Shown: positions 35,429 to 45,236 of the stretch, piece after piece
How the letters are laid out: the number at the start of each line of letters is the position of its first letter
Numbering within the stretch: the stretch's first letter is position 1
Notes under the pieces: model-generated
Database searches by the model: none
Told to the model about the DNA's origin: nothing
Seen by the model: only the letters and a program-made list of their open reading frames with translations
Made by a program: the position numbers and the translations under genes
DNA from: Allorhizobium ampelinum S4
GTDB taxonomy: Bacteria; Pseudomonadota; Alphaproteobacteria; Rhizobiales; Rhizobiaceae
DNA: 64,000 nt
Reading direction: 5' to 3'
Assembly: GCF_000016285.1 (NCBI RefSeq)
Contig: NC_011981.1
Coordinates: 62,001-126,000 of the forward strand

Positions 35429-36733
35429 TTACTCGGCAGGTTGTGCCGTCGCGATAGGCTGTGCAGCGCTATCTGGTGCGGGACGGGTGAGATCGAAAGG
35501 AAAATTCCGCCGCATCCTGTGGAAATAGAAAAACGCAAAAGCCGTACCGATGCAGCACAGCACACCATTGGTGGATATGGCAGCGGGTACGCCAAAATGT
35601 TCGGCGAGCACCCCTGTCATCATCGCCCCAATCGGCGATGAGCCGGTAATCAGCAGATGGACCATCGATGCAAAGCGCCCGCGCATCTCGGGCGGCGATT
35701 GGATCTGCAATGAACCGGCGACTGATGTGGAAAAGGTGACTGCTGCGGCACCCACCAGCAAAAACAACAGGCAGCTGACAATGAGGGAGCCACAAAAGGC
35801 AATGGCAATCAGCACCAGACCAAAGCTGAGACCGGCAACCAGGATCAGCCCAACGGTTGGCTTTCTACGCCCCGTCAGCATAAACGCGGAGAAAAATGAC
35901 CCCATACCAAGGCTGGAGTTTAACAGGCCGAATTCGGCAGCACCCGCATGTACTAGATAATTGGCTGCCAAGGGGACAATGGTCGTGAAGTTCTGTCCGA
36001 ACATGCCAATAAAGGCTGTTGCGATCAGCAGAAACAGAATGCTCGGGGTTTTACGGGCATAGCTCAACCCTTCCGCGATCTGAGATATCATAGTGTAACG
36101 GCCGCTGAACCGGATGGGTTGCAGATCTGCGGCGCGGATAGATGCCAGCGCAAAGAGGATCGTGCTGCAAGTCACCGCATTGATCAGGAACGCTGGCCCT
36201 ACCCCGAAAGCCGCAATCACCACACCGCCAATGGCCGGGCCAATGATGCGGCCAAGATTTTGCATCATTGACACAAGCGCAATGGCATTGCCAAGCCTTG
36301 GCACATCAACCAGTTCGCTGACAAATGCCTGCCTTAACGGATTATCGAGTGCATTGATCACGCCCAGGCTGAGAGCCAAAAGATAGATATGCCAGAGCGC
36401 GATCGTATCTGTCATCACCAGCACACCCAGCACCAGGGCCTGCACTGCCGCAAGGCTCTGGGTAATGGCCATCAGCCGGCGTCTTGGAAACCGGTCGGCA
36501 ACCACGCCGCCCACCAATGCCAATAGCATGATCGGTAGGAATTGCAGGGATGTGACCGTGGCCAGCGCGAGCGAGGAATCGCTGAGTTTCAACACCAGCC
36601 AGGCCTGCGCGGTAGTCTGCATCCATGGACCGGCAAGAGACAAGAGCAGACCGAGATAGAAGATGCGGAAATTGCGGATCTGCAAGGCTGGAAAACGGTT
36701 TGCCAGCATCAAACGGAGTGTCGTGAAAGCCAT
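35429..36733 (-). CDS. MFS transporter (enterobactin exporter/EntS-like type)
   Basis: Permease of 434 residues with about twelve hydrophobic segments, of the MFS_3 type (NFRIFYLGLLLSLAGPWMQT at the N-terminus, then VVADRFPRRRLMAITQSL, and DNPLRQAFVSELVDVPRLGN in the first half), a pattern common to enterobactin-exporter-like and drug efflux members. It is eight bases downstream of the nitrilase gene, so both are co-transcribed. It may export a catabolic product or confer tolerance to the substrate; its direction of transport is inferred from family only. Confidence 0.88.
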   Translation of the reverse strand: MAFTTLRLMLANRFPALQIRNFRIFYLGLLLSLAGPWMQTTAQAWLVLKLSDSSLALATVTSLQFLPIMLLALVGGVVADRFPRRRLMAITQSLAAVQALVLGVLVMTDTIALWHIYLLALSLGVINALDNPLRQAFVSELVDVPRLGNAIALVSMMQNLGRIIGPAIGGVVIAAFGVGPAFLINAVTCSTILFALASIRAADLQPIRFSGRYTMISQIAEGLSYARKTPSILFLLIATAFIGMFGQNFTTIVPLAANYLVHAGAAEFGLLNSSLGMGSFFSAFMLTGRRKPTVGLILVAGLSFGLVLIAIAFCGSLIVSCLLFLLVGAAAVTFSTSVAGSLQIQSPPEMRGRFASMVHLLITGSSPIGAMMTGVLAEHFGVPAAISTNGVLCCIGTAFAFFYFHRMRRNFPFDLTRPAPDSAAQPIATAQPAE

Positions 36734-36741
36734 TGGCGCCG

Positions 36742-37611
36742 TCAGACCGCTGCGCTCATCAGGTAGCTATCCGGTCGGCGGTTGGCATGGAAGTCCCATC
36801 TATCCCGAATGAGCTGCTGTCTTTGCAGATCGATGTCAGCCACCACCAATTCGTCTCCCATGGTTTTGGCCTTGCTGAGAAGACGTCCGTCCGGGCCTAT
36901 CACCACGCTGCCGCCGATGTAGCGTAAACCGCCTTCCATGCCCGCTTTACCCGCCGCGACCACATAGGTGCCGTTTGAATAGGCCCCGCCACACATGGCA
37001 AGTTCCGAGGCATGGCGGCTTGCGGACAGCGTGCTGGCGGGCATGACGGGCGTGTTGTAACCAATACAGATCACATCTACGCCCTGCAAAAACAGCGAGC
37101 GATAGGCTTCGGGAAATCGCCGATCATAGCAAATCAATCCACCCAGCTTCCAGGGTTCACAGTCATGCACAGCAAAGCCCTTGTCTCCAGGTACGAAGTA
37201 GCGCTTTTCCAGAATGGTGACTTCGCCACTTTCCTTCTGCTCCACGAAGCCTGGAATATGCATTTTGCGAAAGGTGCCAACATGCTCGCCTCGGCTATTG
37301 ATGAAGGCCATGGAATTGTAGATGCGATTGCCGTTCTGCTCGGCAAACGGCAGGATCACCGTCATTGCGCAATCGCGGGCCTTGGTTGTTATTGCCGAAA
37401 TTGCTGCATCATTCTCCTCCTTGTCGGCATATTGAGCAGCGCGGTCATGAATCGTGGCAGCAAAATAAGGCGTGAGCGCCAGTTCCGGCAACACCGCCAG
37501 CGTGATTTTTTGCTCTGCCGCCTTATCCAGCAAGGTTAGAATGCGGGCAAGCGTGGCTTTGATCGTGGCACTTGCGGGGCCAAGCTGCACGGCGGCGGCG
37601 CGGAAGGTCAT
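36742..37611 (-). CDS. Carbon-nitrogen hydrolase (nitrilase superfamily)
   Basis: About 289 residues with the Glu-Lys-Cys triad: Glu43 in AVLPELALTP, Lys116 in TFRKMHIPGF and Cys161 in KLGGLICYDRRFPEAY. The CYDRRFPE context is typical of N-carbamoyl-amino-acid and beta-ureidopropionase-type amidohydrolases rather than true nitrilases. It hydrolyses a C-N bond of an amide or carbamoyl compound in the cytoplasm. In context (RutA-like, isochorismatase-like, amidase, flavin reductase) it probably processes a ureide or carbamoyl intermediate. Confidence 0.88.
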   Translation of the reverse strand: MTFRAAAVQLGPASATIKATLARILTLLDKAAEQKITLAVLPELALTPYFAATIHDRAAQYADKEENDAAISAITTKARDCAMTVILPFAEQNGNRIYNSMAFINSRGEHVGTFRKMHIPGFVEQKESGEVTILEKRYFVPGDKGFAVHDCEPWKLGGLICYDRRFPEAYRSLFLQGVDVICIGYNTPVMPASTLSASRHASELAMCGGAYSNGTYVVAAGKAGMEGGLRYIGGSVVIGPDGRLLSKAKTMGDELVVADIDLQRQQLIRDRWDFHANRRPDSYLMSAAV

Positions 37612-37744
37612 GATGGCATTCTTTCCAGCAAAAGCATTTCCAGAAGAAGCGGGAACCAGTTTTCCTCTGGAGAGACATAAACGAAAGAAAGAGCATTTCC
37701 GCGTTTCCGTGAAAAGTTGAAATGCTCACTGTTGAACATGGAGA
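37612..37744. repeat. Intergenic palindromic repeat-like sequence
   Basis: Contains AGCATTTCCAGAAGAAGCGG, GGAACCAGTTTTCC and an AGCATTTCCGCGTTTCCG...GAAATGCT arm pair. These resemble the palindromic intergenic repeat families that are scattered in Brucella and rhizobial genomes, and also resemble the block at 39850-40001. No gene lies here. Confidence 0.45.
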
Positions 37745-38434
37745 TCAGGCAGCCTGGATTTTGCGTGCACCATGACTGCTAAACTGGCTCAACGCCTCGT
37801 CTTCGCTGATCACATCACAGATTTTAAACTGCATATCGAACAAGGCGGCCGCATGGGACATTTCGATGCGATCAAACACCGCCTCTTCGATGACCTGAAT
37901 TTTATAACCAAGAGCCGTACCATCCACAGCGGTGGCCCGCACGCAGCCGCTGGTGCTATTGCCTGCCAGGAACAGACCGTCGACATTCAGATTGCTCAAC
38001 ATCAAATGTAGGTTGGTGAAGGCAAAACAGCTTGGGGTCTGTTTTTCCACCAGAAGATCGCCAGACTGCATGGCAACCTCTGGCGGAATATCGGATTTTG
38101 CATTGCGGGCGCTGAAGTTATTGTCGGACCGCGCTTCGGGAAGGCCACTGATGTCGTAGAATACATGCTTGGAGTAAATCACGGGCATCTGCGCGGCGCG
38201 TGCCGCCGCCAGCAAGCGTTGTTGCACCGGTATGGCTTTCCAGGCGTGAGGACCGCAGGCACCCGAGTAAAGATCAAGCTGCTCATAAATCGGCTTGTCG
38301 AGACCGCAGGCCGTGACCTGCATATCAATGATCAGCAGGGCATTGCGACGGCCCGGTCCATTCAATGGGCGCCGCGCACGCCGCGCCACCACAAGCTTGT
38401 CATCGTCAGTCAGAAATCGATCCCACACAGCCAT
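37745..38434 (-). CDS. Isochorismatase-like cysteine hydrolase
   Basis: About 229 residues with the Asp-Lys-Cys triad of the isochorismatase-like amidohydrolases: Asp37 in ALLIIDMQV, Lys131 in [11 protein letters not shown] and Cys164 in [15 protein letters not shown]. The group includes N-carbamoylsarcosine amidase, nicotinamidase and RutB (ureidoacrylate amidohydrolase). The SGCVRATA context is the N-carbamoylsarcosine-amidase/RutB side. It is divergent from the RutA-like monooxygenase across 245 bases, so it is a good candidate for hydrolysis of the carbamoyl product of that ring-opening reaction. Confidence 0.88.
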   Translation of the reverse strand: MAVWDRFLTDDDKLVVARRARRPLNGPGRRNALLIIDMQVTACGLDKPIYEQLDLYSGACGPHAWKAIPVQQRLLAAARAAQMPVIYSKHVFYDISGLPEARSDNNFSARNAKSDIPPEVAMQSGDLLVEKQTPSCFAFTNLHLMLSNLNVDGLFLAGNSTSGCVRATAVDGTALGYKIQVIEEAVFDRIEMSHAAALFDMQFKICDVISEDEALSQFSSHGARKIQAA

Positions 38435-38679
38435 GCGCCTGTCCTCTTTTCCTTACAACTCTGCGCGACGGTAGAGGCAAGCGACGCTATTGGCGATTGC
38501 GATTTCCTGATGGTGGTGATGAGAAATGTTCAGCCTATCATTTTCACGCCTACCTGTTTTTAGGGTCATCTCTTGCGGGCATGAGTTTTTCTCAAGGTGC
38601 AGCTTCGAATTCGTCGCTTGGCATTGCACGCAAGCCGTTCAACTCTTGCTTCATAACAACAGAAGAGAGGAACGCGCTT

Positions 38680-39783
38680 ATGACGAAGATCGGAGTCTTC
38701 ATTCCCATCGGCAGCCGCGGCTGGCTTATTTCCACCACTTCGCCCGCAACCATGCCGAGTTTTGAGCTCAACAAGGCGGTGGTGCAGCAGGCAGAACATT
38801 ACGGCCTCGATTTTGCCCTGTCGATGATCAAGCTTCGTGGCTATAATGGCCCGAGTGAATATTGGGTCCATAATCTGGAATCCTTCACCCTGATGGCCGG
38901 CTTGGCCGCCGTTACCAAGAAAATTCAGCTGTTTGCATCTGTGGCCATGTTGACCATGCCGCCCGCAGTGGTGGCACGCATGGCGGCGACGATCGATTCG
39001 ATTGCGCCGGGCCGCTTTGGCATCAATATGGTCACCGGCTGGCAGCCTAAAGAATACCAGCAGATGGGCCTTGAGCTGACACCCGAGCATTTTGCCCGCC
39101 GCTATGACTATGCCTCGGAATATGTGCAGGTGATGCGCGATTTGTGGACCAAGGGCGTCTCCAACTTCAAGGGCGAGTTCTTCCAGATGGACGACTGCAA
39201 GCTGTCGCCACGTCCATCCGCCCATATTCCAGTGGTTGGTGCGGGCCAGTCGGAACGCGGCATGCGGTTTGTGGCGGAATATGGCGACTACAACTTCATT
39301 GGCGCTGGCGGGGATATGAACCAGACCGATGGTGCCCGCACCATGGTGGCCAAGGTGGAAGCCGCGGCAAAGCAAAGCGGACGCGACACCGGCGCCTTTC
39401 TGCTTTTGATGGTGATTGCCGACCGTACTGACGAGTTAGCCTTTGCAAAGTGGGAGCTTTACAAGCAGGGTACCGACATCGAAGCGCTGGAATGGCAGGC
39501 CAGTCAGGCCGGGCAGGATACGGTGGCCAAGGAAGGCTCAACGGCCGCCGCCCTGGTGCGCCAGATCAAAAATCCGCAGCCAACCGGCATGCTGAAGCTG
39601 ATCGGCTCCTATGAAAAAGTCGCGGCAATGCTGGATGAAATTGCTTTGAGCACTCCAGGCCTGAAAGGCATCATGCTGACCTTTGATGACTTCGTCATCG
39701 GCATGGAGCAGTTTGGCCAATATATCCAGCCCTTGATGCGTTCCCGCAATCCCAACCTCAAACGCAATCTGGATGCAGCGTGA
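38680..39783 (+). CDS. RutA-like LLM class flavin monooxygenase
   Basis: About 367 residues, full length for RutA. It begins with the family stretch [19 protein letters not shown] and has [47 protein letters not shown] and [16 protein letters not shown]. RutA cleaves uracil between N3 and C4 using FMNH2 and oxygen. This is a clear RutA relative but diverges in the second half (for example [20 protein letters not shown]), so it may act on another N-heterocycle. The start at 38680 follows AGAGAGG. An upstream in-frame extension to 38365 is not expected to be translated. It depends on a flavin reductase, and one is encoded at 41570. Confidence 0.85.
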   Translation: MTKIGVFIPIGSRGWLISTTSPATMPSFELNKAVVQQAEHYGLDFALSMIKLRGYNGPSEYWVHNLESFTLMAGLAAVTKKIQLFASVAMLTMPPAVVARMAATIDSIAPGRFGINMVTGWQPKEYQQMGLELTPEHFARRYDYASEYVQVMRDLWTKGVSNFKGEFFQMDDCKLSPRPSAHIPVVGAGQSERGMRFVAEYGDYNFIGAGGDMNQTDGARTMVAKVEAAAKQSGRDTGAFLLLMVIADRTDELAFAKWELYKQGTDIEALEWQASQAGQDTVAKEGSTAAALVRQIKNPQPTGMLKLIGSYEKVAAMLDEIALSTPGLKGIMLTFDDFVIGMEQFGQYIQPLMRSRNPNLKRNLDAA

Positions 39784-39797
39784 GGTGAACAGATGCT

Positions 39798-39836
39798 TAG
39801 GTTCTGTCAGGTTCAGGTTGAACCAGACAGAACCTA
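39798..39836. terminator. Hairpin after the RutA-like gene
   Basis: Perfect 11-base inverted repeat (TAGGTTCTGTC at 39798-39808, complement at 39826-39836) with an internal GGTTCAGGTTGAACC nested repeat, followed by GTTTTGTGTTTTCGTG. It probably ends or attenuates transcription between two convergent genes. Confidence 0.6.
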
Positions 39837-39849
39837 GTTTTGTGTTTTC

Positions 39850-40001
39850 GTGTGTCTTTTAGGGAAAACCGGTTTCCACTTTTCCCTGACAAACTCTACA
39901 GCGCCGTGCGCCTTATATAGCGCACAAAGGTTCGCTGTAGCGCTTTATATCTGCTGCATAATTTTCTCTTTAAACCGATTCCGGTTTAAAGAATTATGCA
40001 G
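39850..40001. repeat. Palindromic intergenic repeat block
   Basis: Contains GGGAAAACCGGTTTCCACTT, a GCGCC/GCGCAC-rich middle and a long hairpin (39954-40001) with arms CTGCATAATT...CTTTAAACCG and CCGGTTTAAAG AATTATGCAG. The CCGGTTTCCACTTTTCCC and CCGGTTTAAAGAATTATGCA elements resemble repeat families widely dispersed between genes in Brucella/Ochrobactrum and rhizobia. I know these families only from memory, so the family name is not assigned. Confidence 0.6.
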
Positions 40002-40002
40002 T

Positions 40003-40040
40003 AAGCGCCGTGCCTTGCTTATGCGGCACGGCGCTTTTTT
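40003..40040 (+). terminator. Intrinsic terminator
   Basis: Perfect 12-base stem AAGCGCCGTGCC (40003-40014) with its complement at 40025-40036, followed by a T-run to 40040. It reads as a strong terminator on the plus strand and lies directly before the end of the convergent amidase gene. Confidence 0.9.
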
Positions 40041-40051
40041 GTGGAAGACAG

Positions 40052-41362
40052 CTATTCTGCCGCCATGCTCTGTCGGTTTTGCAGGGCTGCACCCAACAAA
40101 TCAGCGTAGGCGATCACCTTGCGATCCTGATAGCGCTGCGCTGTCAGGGACACTCCGACGGGCCTGCCATTTGGCCCGTATAGGCCGGGAACATTGACGA
40201 CAGGCACCTGCATCAACGTCCATATCGAATTGAATATCGCATCTCCGGTTGTCTCAATCCCCCTTGGCGCTTCGCCCGTGGAACTCGGCGTGAGGATCAC
40301 ATCATAGGACGCAGCAATGTCGTCGAAGGCGGCACGGCATTGATCGGCCAGCCGGTAGGCATCGCGGGCCTGAGATGGGGTGATGGCCTGGCGATTTTCA
40401 ACAATGGCTTTCAGTTCGTCGTGAAGGTCGGGTGTCGCATTCGCCTCGTTGAGGAAGGCCGAGCGCCCCTCACGGCGCAAAATGATATGGTGGGCGGCCA
40501 GAATGCCATCGAACATCGCGGGCAAGGCAATATCCGAAACCACGGCCCCTGCCTGTTTCAGGGCATCGATTGCCGTGTTCATCGCCTGTTGCGTGGCAAG
40601 CTCTGCTTTTGGCCAGGCCGGTGAGAGGCACACGCCAATCCGCTTTCCGGCAAGGTCATCGGCAAGCGCCGTTTCCGTTGCATCAAGCGCAAAAACATCA
40701 GCCAGAAGGGCAAGATCATCAGCCGAGCGGCCGTAAAGGCCAAGGGTATCGCAGGTGGCGGAATACATTTTCAACCCTTCCCGGCTGATTGCATTCCAGG
40801 TTGGTTTGAACCCGTAAATCCCGCAAAAAGAGGCGGGTCGTATGGTGGAGCCTCCCGTCTGGGTGCCAAGCGCCAATGTGGCCTGAAAATCGGCAACCGC
40901 TGCAGCCGATCCACTGGAGGACCCGCCCGGCGTGCACGCAAGATCGTGCGGATTGCGTGTCACGCTTCCCCGGTTTGTTGTGGCAAATTCGGTCGTGACT
41001 GTCTTCCCGATCAACAACGCTCCGGCTTGGCGCAGGGTATCGACGCAGGCGGCATCCATTCCCGGCTGGTGTCCATGATAGCGGGCTGAATTGTGCTGCG
41101 TCGGCATATCCTTGGTGTTGATAACGTCCTTGATGGCAATGGGTACGCCATGCAGCGGCCCTTTATGGGGTGCCGCATCCAGCATCTGCGCGGCAGCCAG
41201 AACCTGGGTGGGATCGAAATGAGCATAGGCACGAACGGCACTGTCGCGCTCTTCAATGCGGCGGATGATCGACGTTGCGATGTCGGTGACCGAAAGTTGC
41301 CCACCGTGGGTAAGGGTCGTGAGCGTGCAGGCATCCAATTGATAAGGCAATGTCATTCCCAT
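40052..41362 (-). CDS. Amidase (amidase signature family)
   Basis: Hydrolase of 436 residues with the Ser-cisSer-Lys triad: Lys78 in GVPIAIKDVINTKD, Ser148 in CTPGGSSSGSAAAVA and Ser172 in GTQTGGSTIRPASFCGIYG. It is convergent with the RutA-like gene and divergent from the flavin reductase gene. It differs clearly from the amidase at 20343-21800. As with other members, a cytoplasmic amide hydrolysis is expected; its place in the island suggests that it releases ammonia from an amide produced by ring opening. Confidence 0.9.
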   Translation of the reverse strand: MGMTLPYQLDACTLTTLTHGGQLSVTDIATSIIRRIEERDSAVRAYAHFDPTQVLAAAQMLDAAPHKGPLHGVPIAIKDVINTKDMPTQHNSARYHGHQPGMDAACVDTLRQAGALLIGKTVTTEFATTNRGSVTRNPHDLACTPGGSSSGSAAAVADFQATLALGTQTGGSTIRPASFCGIYGFKPTWNAISREGLKMYSATCDTLGLYGRSADDLALLADVFALDATETALADDLAGKRIGVCLSPAWPKAELATQQAMNTAIDALKQAGAVVSDIALPAMFDGILAAHHIILRREGRSAFLNEANATPDLHDELKAIVENRQAITPSQARDAYRLADQCRAAFDDIAASYDVILTPSSTGEAPRGIETTGDAIFNSIWTLMQVPVVNVPGLYGPNGRPVGVSLTAQRYQDRKVIAYADLLGAALQNRQSMAAE

Positions 41363-41569
41363 GTCCTTCTTGGTGGGTGCGATCGTGGCGCGCAGGTTAC
41401 CGTTACTCTTGTTCTATGACACGGCAGATTTTCTCACGACGCGGCTGAGAAATGGTCATTTGGCGTCTGCACTCTCGGGCAACATAGTTTCCACCGAAGG
41501 CTGATGCGCATTTTTAACGTGTGTTTTGGCAAGAACCATCAAAACAGCATGAAACGGAGATGGAAAACC

Positions 41570-42073
41570 ATGGATATTGCCCGGTTCAAGCTTGGCATGC
41601 GCCGTCTGGCTTCTGGCGTGTCACTGATCACCACGCTCTCTGACGGTGTGCGCCACGGATTGGTGGCAACGGCGGTCAGTTCCGTCAGCGGTGATCCACC
41701 GTCGCTGCTGATCTGCGTCAACAAAAATGCCTCAGCGCATGGGCATATCGAGCGCTCCGGAATCTACTGTGTCAACATCCTGTCGGAAAGCGCCCAGCCG
41801 ATTGCCGCCAGCTTTTCCAGCGCCATTGACCGGGACAAGCGGTTTTTGCGTGGTGAATGGCAGATACTAAAGACCGGCGCACCCGCCCTTGTCGATTCAC
41901 TGGCCAGCTTTGATTGCGAGGTGCGCCACGCACTCTCCTACGCCACACATACGATCTTCATCGCTGACATCGTCGCAACAGAGCTTTGGGACAGTACCGA
42001 TGCACCATTGGTCTATCTGGATGGCCGCTATCGGCAGGTGCTTGTCGAGCCGGATATGACACCCGCTGAGTGA
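41570..42073 (+). CDS. NAD(P)H:flavin oxidoreductase, RutF/HpaC-like
   Basis: About 168 residues, the flavin-reductase-like domain of RutF, HpaC and ActVB. Typical features: FKLGMRRLASGVSLITTLSD, ATAVSSVSGDPPSLLICVNK and SGIYCVNILSE. It supplies reduced FMN to a monooxygenase by diffusion, so it is the obvious partner of the RutA-like enzyme at 38680-39783. The start at 41570 follows GGAGATGG. It is followed after about 90 bases by the PotD-like binding protein on the same strand. Confidence 0.88.
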   Translation: MDIARFKLGMRRLASGVSLITTLSDGVRHGLVATAVSSVSGDPPSLLICVNKNASAHGHIERSGIYCVNILSESAQPIAASFSSAIDRDKRFLRGEWQILKTGAPALVDSLASFDCEVRHALSYATHTIFIADIVATELWDSTDAPLVYLDGRYRQVLVEPDMTPAE

Positions 42074-42166
42074 GATTTTCATGAGGCGCGAGGCACCAAG
42101 TATAGTTCGTACTGATCATAAAAACGGGAACAGAAGCACGGCAAAAGCCGGCATATGGAGCATCAG

Positions 42167-43462
42167 ATGAGCAACCAAAAGCGCAAGGGGATAACACGGC
42201 GCGGATTGATCAAAGGCGCGGCAGCGGTGGGCGGCATGGCCGCCGGGTCCGGGGCCATATCTGGATTTCCAACAATCTGGGCGCAGAATATCAAGGACAT
42301 CAAGCTGGTCCATGTTGGCCAGTCCTATTCCACCATCAAGAATATTCAGGAACAGGCCAGCAAGGATCTCGGCTTTACCATTGAAATGCAGACGGCAGAC
42401 GTCGCCACCCAGATGAACCGGATGCTGACCCAGCCGGAATCGATGGATGTCGCCGACCTTGCCAATACGTCTGTACGCTATCTGCTCGGCCGCAATATTG
42501 TTCAGCCTGTCACCACCAAGGAATATAAATGGTGGGATAAGACCATTTCCCTGTTTCAGACAGGTAAATACCCCAATGGTAAAATGGCCTCGCTGGAAGG
42601 ATTTGCACCGATCAAGGCGCAATATTATGCCAATAAGACCGCCAGCGCCTATTCAATGACGCCGACAGAATGGCTGGTGGGCATTCCGCTCTATTATAAT
42701 GCCGATACGCTGGGTGTGCGGCCCGATCTGATCGGCTCCACCAAAATCGACAGTTGGGCACGCCTGCTGGACCCTGCCTTCAAGGGCCATGTGGCGCTTC
42801 AGGAGGGGGTCAATGTCGGCTTGCCGGATGCCGCCATGGCGCTGTCCGCCCTGGGCGAGGTCTCCTATGTTGACAAGGGCAATATGACCCGCAGCGAAAT
42901 CGACAAAACCATCAAGAAACTGATTGAATACAAAAAAGCCGGGCAATTCCGCTCCTTCTGGCTGAATTTCGATCAATCCGTGCAGCTGATGGCCTCCGGC
43001 GAAGTGGTGCTGCAATCCATGTGGTCGCCTGCTGTGACGGAGGTGCGTACGCGCGGTATTGCCTGCACGTTCCAACCGCTGAAAGAGGGCCATCGCGGCT
43101 GGTACATCATGATGTTCCAGATGCAGCATCTGACCGGGCTGAAGCGCGAATGCGCCATCGAGTATATGAACTGGTACAATTCCGGCTGGGCCGGCGCCTT
43201 CATTTCCCGCCAAGGCTTTTACAATACCGTACCTGAAAATGTGAAGCCGCTGATGAGCGCCAATGAATATGGCTATTGGTATGAGGGCAAGCCCGCGTCT
43301 GAACCTATTCTCAACCCCTTTGGCAAGGTGATGGAAAAGCCGGGTGCGGTGCGCGACGGCGGCTCACTCTGGGATCGCATGGGCAATATCGGCATCTGGA
43401 ACACGCTAATGGATGAGGATCGCTATCTGGTGCGCCGCTGGCAGGATTTCATCGCCGCGTAA
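42167..43462 (+). CDS. PotD-like ABC transporter substrate-binding protein (Tat-exported)
   Basis: About 431 residues, SBP_bac_8 type. The N-terminus carries a twin-arginine signal (ITRRGLIKGAAAVGGMAAGS), then KDIKLVHVGQSYSTIKNIQE begins the mature protein. Members with Tat signals export a folded binding protein. The next three genes encode the matching permeases and ATPase. The start ATG at 42167 follows TGGAG; an upstream ATG at 42155 is less likely. The substrate is probably a small cationic or heterocyclic compound; polyamine transport is the family default but is not supported here by context. Confidence 0.88.
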   Translation: MSNQKRKGITRRGLIKGAAAVGGMAAGSGAISGFPTIWAQNIKDIKLVHVGQSYSTIKNIQEQASKDLGFTIEMQTADVATQMNRMLTQPESMDVADLANTSVRYLLGRNIVQPVTTKEYKWWDKTISLFQTGKYPNGKMASLEGFAPIKAQYYANKTASAYSMTPTEWLVGIPLYYNADTLGVRPDLIGSTKIDSWARLLDPAFKGHVALQEGVNVGLPDAAMALSALGEVSYVDKGNMTRSEIDKTIKKLIEYKKAGQFRSFWLNFDQSVQLMASGEVVLQSMWSPAVTEVRTRGIACTFQPLKEGHRGWYIMMFQMQHLTGLKRECAIEYMNWYNSGWAGAFISRQGFYNTVPENVKPLMSANEYGYWYEGKPASEPILNPFGKVMEKPGAVRDGGSLWDRMGNIGIWNTLMDEDRYLVRRWQDFIAA

Positions 43463-43490
43463 AATTTCATTCCAACCAAGGACATTTACG

Positions 43491-44360
43491 ATGTCACTCT
43501 CCTCGGCAAAGCGGGTATCGCTTTTGCAAATCGCGCCTATGGCGCTGGTTCTGGTGTGTTTCGTGATCCTGCCATTGGCGATGATTATTGCTGTCAGCTT
43601 CATGGATTACGGTTTTGCCGAGGTGATCCCGGAGTTCATCTGGGAAAATTATCTTGATATTTTCACCTCTGAACTGACGCTCAGGCTGTATCTCCAGACG
43701 TTCAAATTCCTGGCGATTGTCTGGGCGATCACGCTGTTTCTCGGCTTTACCATCGCCTATTATCTGATGTTTCATGTCCGCAGCCCAATCGTGCGGGCGC
43801 TGTGCATTGCGGCCTGCGCCATACCGTTCTGGACATCAGGGCCAATCCGCATGGTGTCCTGGGTGCCGCTGCTGGGGCGCGAAGGGCTGGTCAATCAGGT
43901 CTTGCTGCATCTGCATATCATAGAGCAGCCGCTCTCTTGGCTGCTCTATTCGGAATTTTCCGTCATCGTCGTCTACGTCAATGTGCTGACGCTGGCCATG
44001 TTGGGACCGATCGCCAATTCCATGGCAAAGATTGATAAAAACCTTCTGCATGCCGCCCGCGATCAGGGGGCAAGTGAGGGACAGATCATCCGTCTGGTGA
44101 TTATCCCACTGATCAAACCCGGCATCGCCATAGGCTCGATTTTTATTGTGACGGCGGTGATGGGCGATTTCTTCATCGTCAAACAGATGGGCGGCGGCCA
44201 GATCAACACGGCGGTGGGGGCCATCGCCACCGAGCTGAACGCCTTCCAATACCCGCCCGCTGCGGCAAAATCGGTTGTGATGCTGGTCATTGTGCTGGGC
44301 TTCGTCGCCTCTCTGCTGCGCCTCGTTGATATCCGAAAAGAACTGGCCAATCAGGAGTGA
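43491..44360 (+). CDS. PotB-like ABC transporter permease
   Basis: Inner-membrane permease of about 290 residues, six or seven membrane segments, with the binding-protein-dependent-transport (BPD) loop AARDQGASEGQIIRLVIIPL (EAA motif: the DxGA...P stretch) and N-terminal PMALVLVCFVILPLAMIIAV. The start ATG at 43491 follows CCAAGGAC. It pairs with the PotC-like permease that starts directly after its stop. Confidence 0.9.
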   Translation: MSLSSAKRVSLLQIAPMALVLVCFVILPLAMIIAVSFMDYGFAEVIPEFIWENYLDIFTSELTLRLYLQTFKFLAIVWAITLFLGFTIAYYLMFHVRSPIVRALCIAACAIPFWTSGPIRMVSWVPLLGREGLVNQVLLHLHIIEQPLSWLLYSEFSVIVVYVNVLTLAMLGPIANSMAKIDKNLLHAARDQGASEGQIIRLVIIPLIKPGIAIGSIFIVTAVMGDFFIVKQMGGGQINTAVGAIATELNAFQYPPAAAKSVVMLVIVLGFVASLLRLVDIRKELANQE

Positions 44361-45209
44361 ATGATGCGCGAGCGTGGACAACCAAGACCTGCTTCCTTCT
44401 ATCTGCTGTTGGGCATTTTCGCTGTCTATCTGGCCTTTCTCTATGGGCCGATGCTGTGTGTGTTCATCCTGTCCTTTCAGGGACCAAGCGGCGGCATGAG
44501 CTTTCCCATGGTCGGGGTTTCAACCCATTGGTTTCAGGTGCTGCTGGGCGGCACGGGCGGCGAAGGGGTTGGCGATCTGCATGATGCCTTCTTTCGTTCC
44601 ATGCGCCTCGCCGCTATTGTAGCGGTGCTGACCATGACGATATCGGTGGCGGCAGGCATGGCCTATCGGCGAAAGTTCCCTGGGGCCAATCTGGTATTTT
44701 ACTCTGCAATAGCGGCCATGGTGCTGCCGGGGATTTTTGTTGGTTTTGGCATCGCGCTGGCCTTCCATCTGCTGGGCTACAAGATCCAGTGGTATTCGTC
44801 GGGTATTGGCGCGCAGCTCACCTGGTCACTGCCTTTTGGCCTGTTAATCATGTTTATCGTGATGGGGCGTTTCAACCGGTCCTATGAAGAGGCCGCCACG
44901 GATCTTGGTGCCACCAGCTGGCAGCGCTTCAGCCAGGTAATCTTGCCAATCATTCTGCCAGGCGTCGTTGGGATCTTCATGGCCGGTTTTACCTCCTCCT
45001 ATGAAGAATTGGCCCGCACGTCACTCAATGTCGGCTCGGGCAATACCATGCCGATGGAAATCACCGGATTGCTGACGGCGGCCACATCACCGGTGCTGTT
45101 TGCCATTGGCACGCTGACGACCGCGGTGTCCTTCATTCTCGTCATCGGCATGCTGCTTCTGGCGACGACGCTGGCCAAGCGGCAACAGTCGAGATTGCAA
45201 CCGCATTGA
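44361..45209 (+). CDS. PotC-like ABC transporter permease
   Basis: Permease of about 282 residues with the BPD loop EEAATDLGATSWQRFSQVIL. The first membrane segment is FYLLLGIFAVYLAFLYGPML. Its ATG directly follows the PotB-like stop codon. It completes the membrane pore of the PotDBCA-type importer. Confidence 0.92.
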   Translation: MMRERGQPRPASFYLLLGIFAVYLAFLYGPMLCVFILSFQGPSGGMSFPMVGVSTHWFQVLLGGTGGEGVGDLHDAFFRSMRLAAIVAVLTMTISVAAGMAYRRKFPGANLVFYSAIAAMVLPGIFVGFGIALAFHLLGYKIQWYSSGIGAQLTWSLPFGLLIMFIVMGRFNRSYEEAATDLGATSWQRFSQVILPIILPGVVGIFMAGFTSSYEELARTSLNVGSGNTMPMEITGLLTAATSPVLFAIGTLTTAVSFILVIGMLLLATTLAKRQQSRLQPH

Positions 45210-45236
45210 TGCGACCCATTCCATGAGGATGTAATA

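Noticed and set aside
38365..38679. N-terminal extension of the RutA-like gene
   Set aside because: The open frame extends upstream, but conserved sequence begins at 38683, a good ribosome binding site precedes the ATG at 38680, and the extension crosses the divergent promoter.
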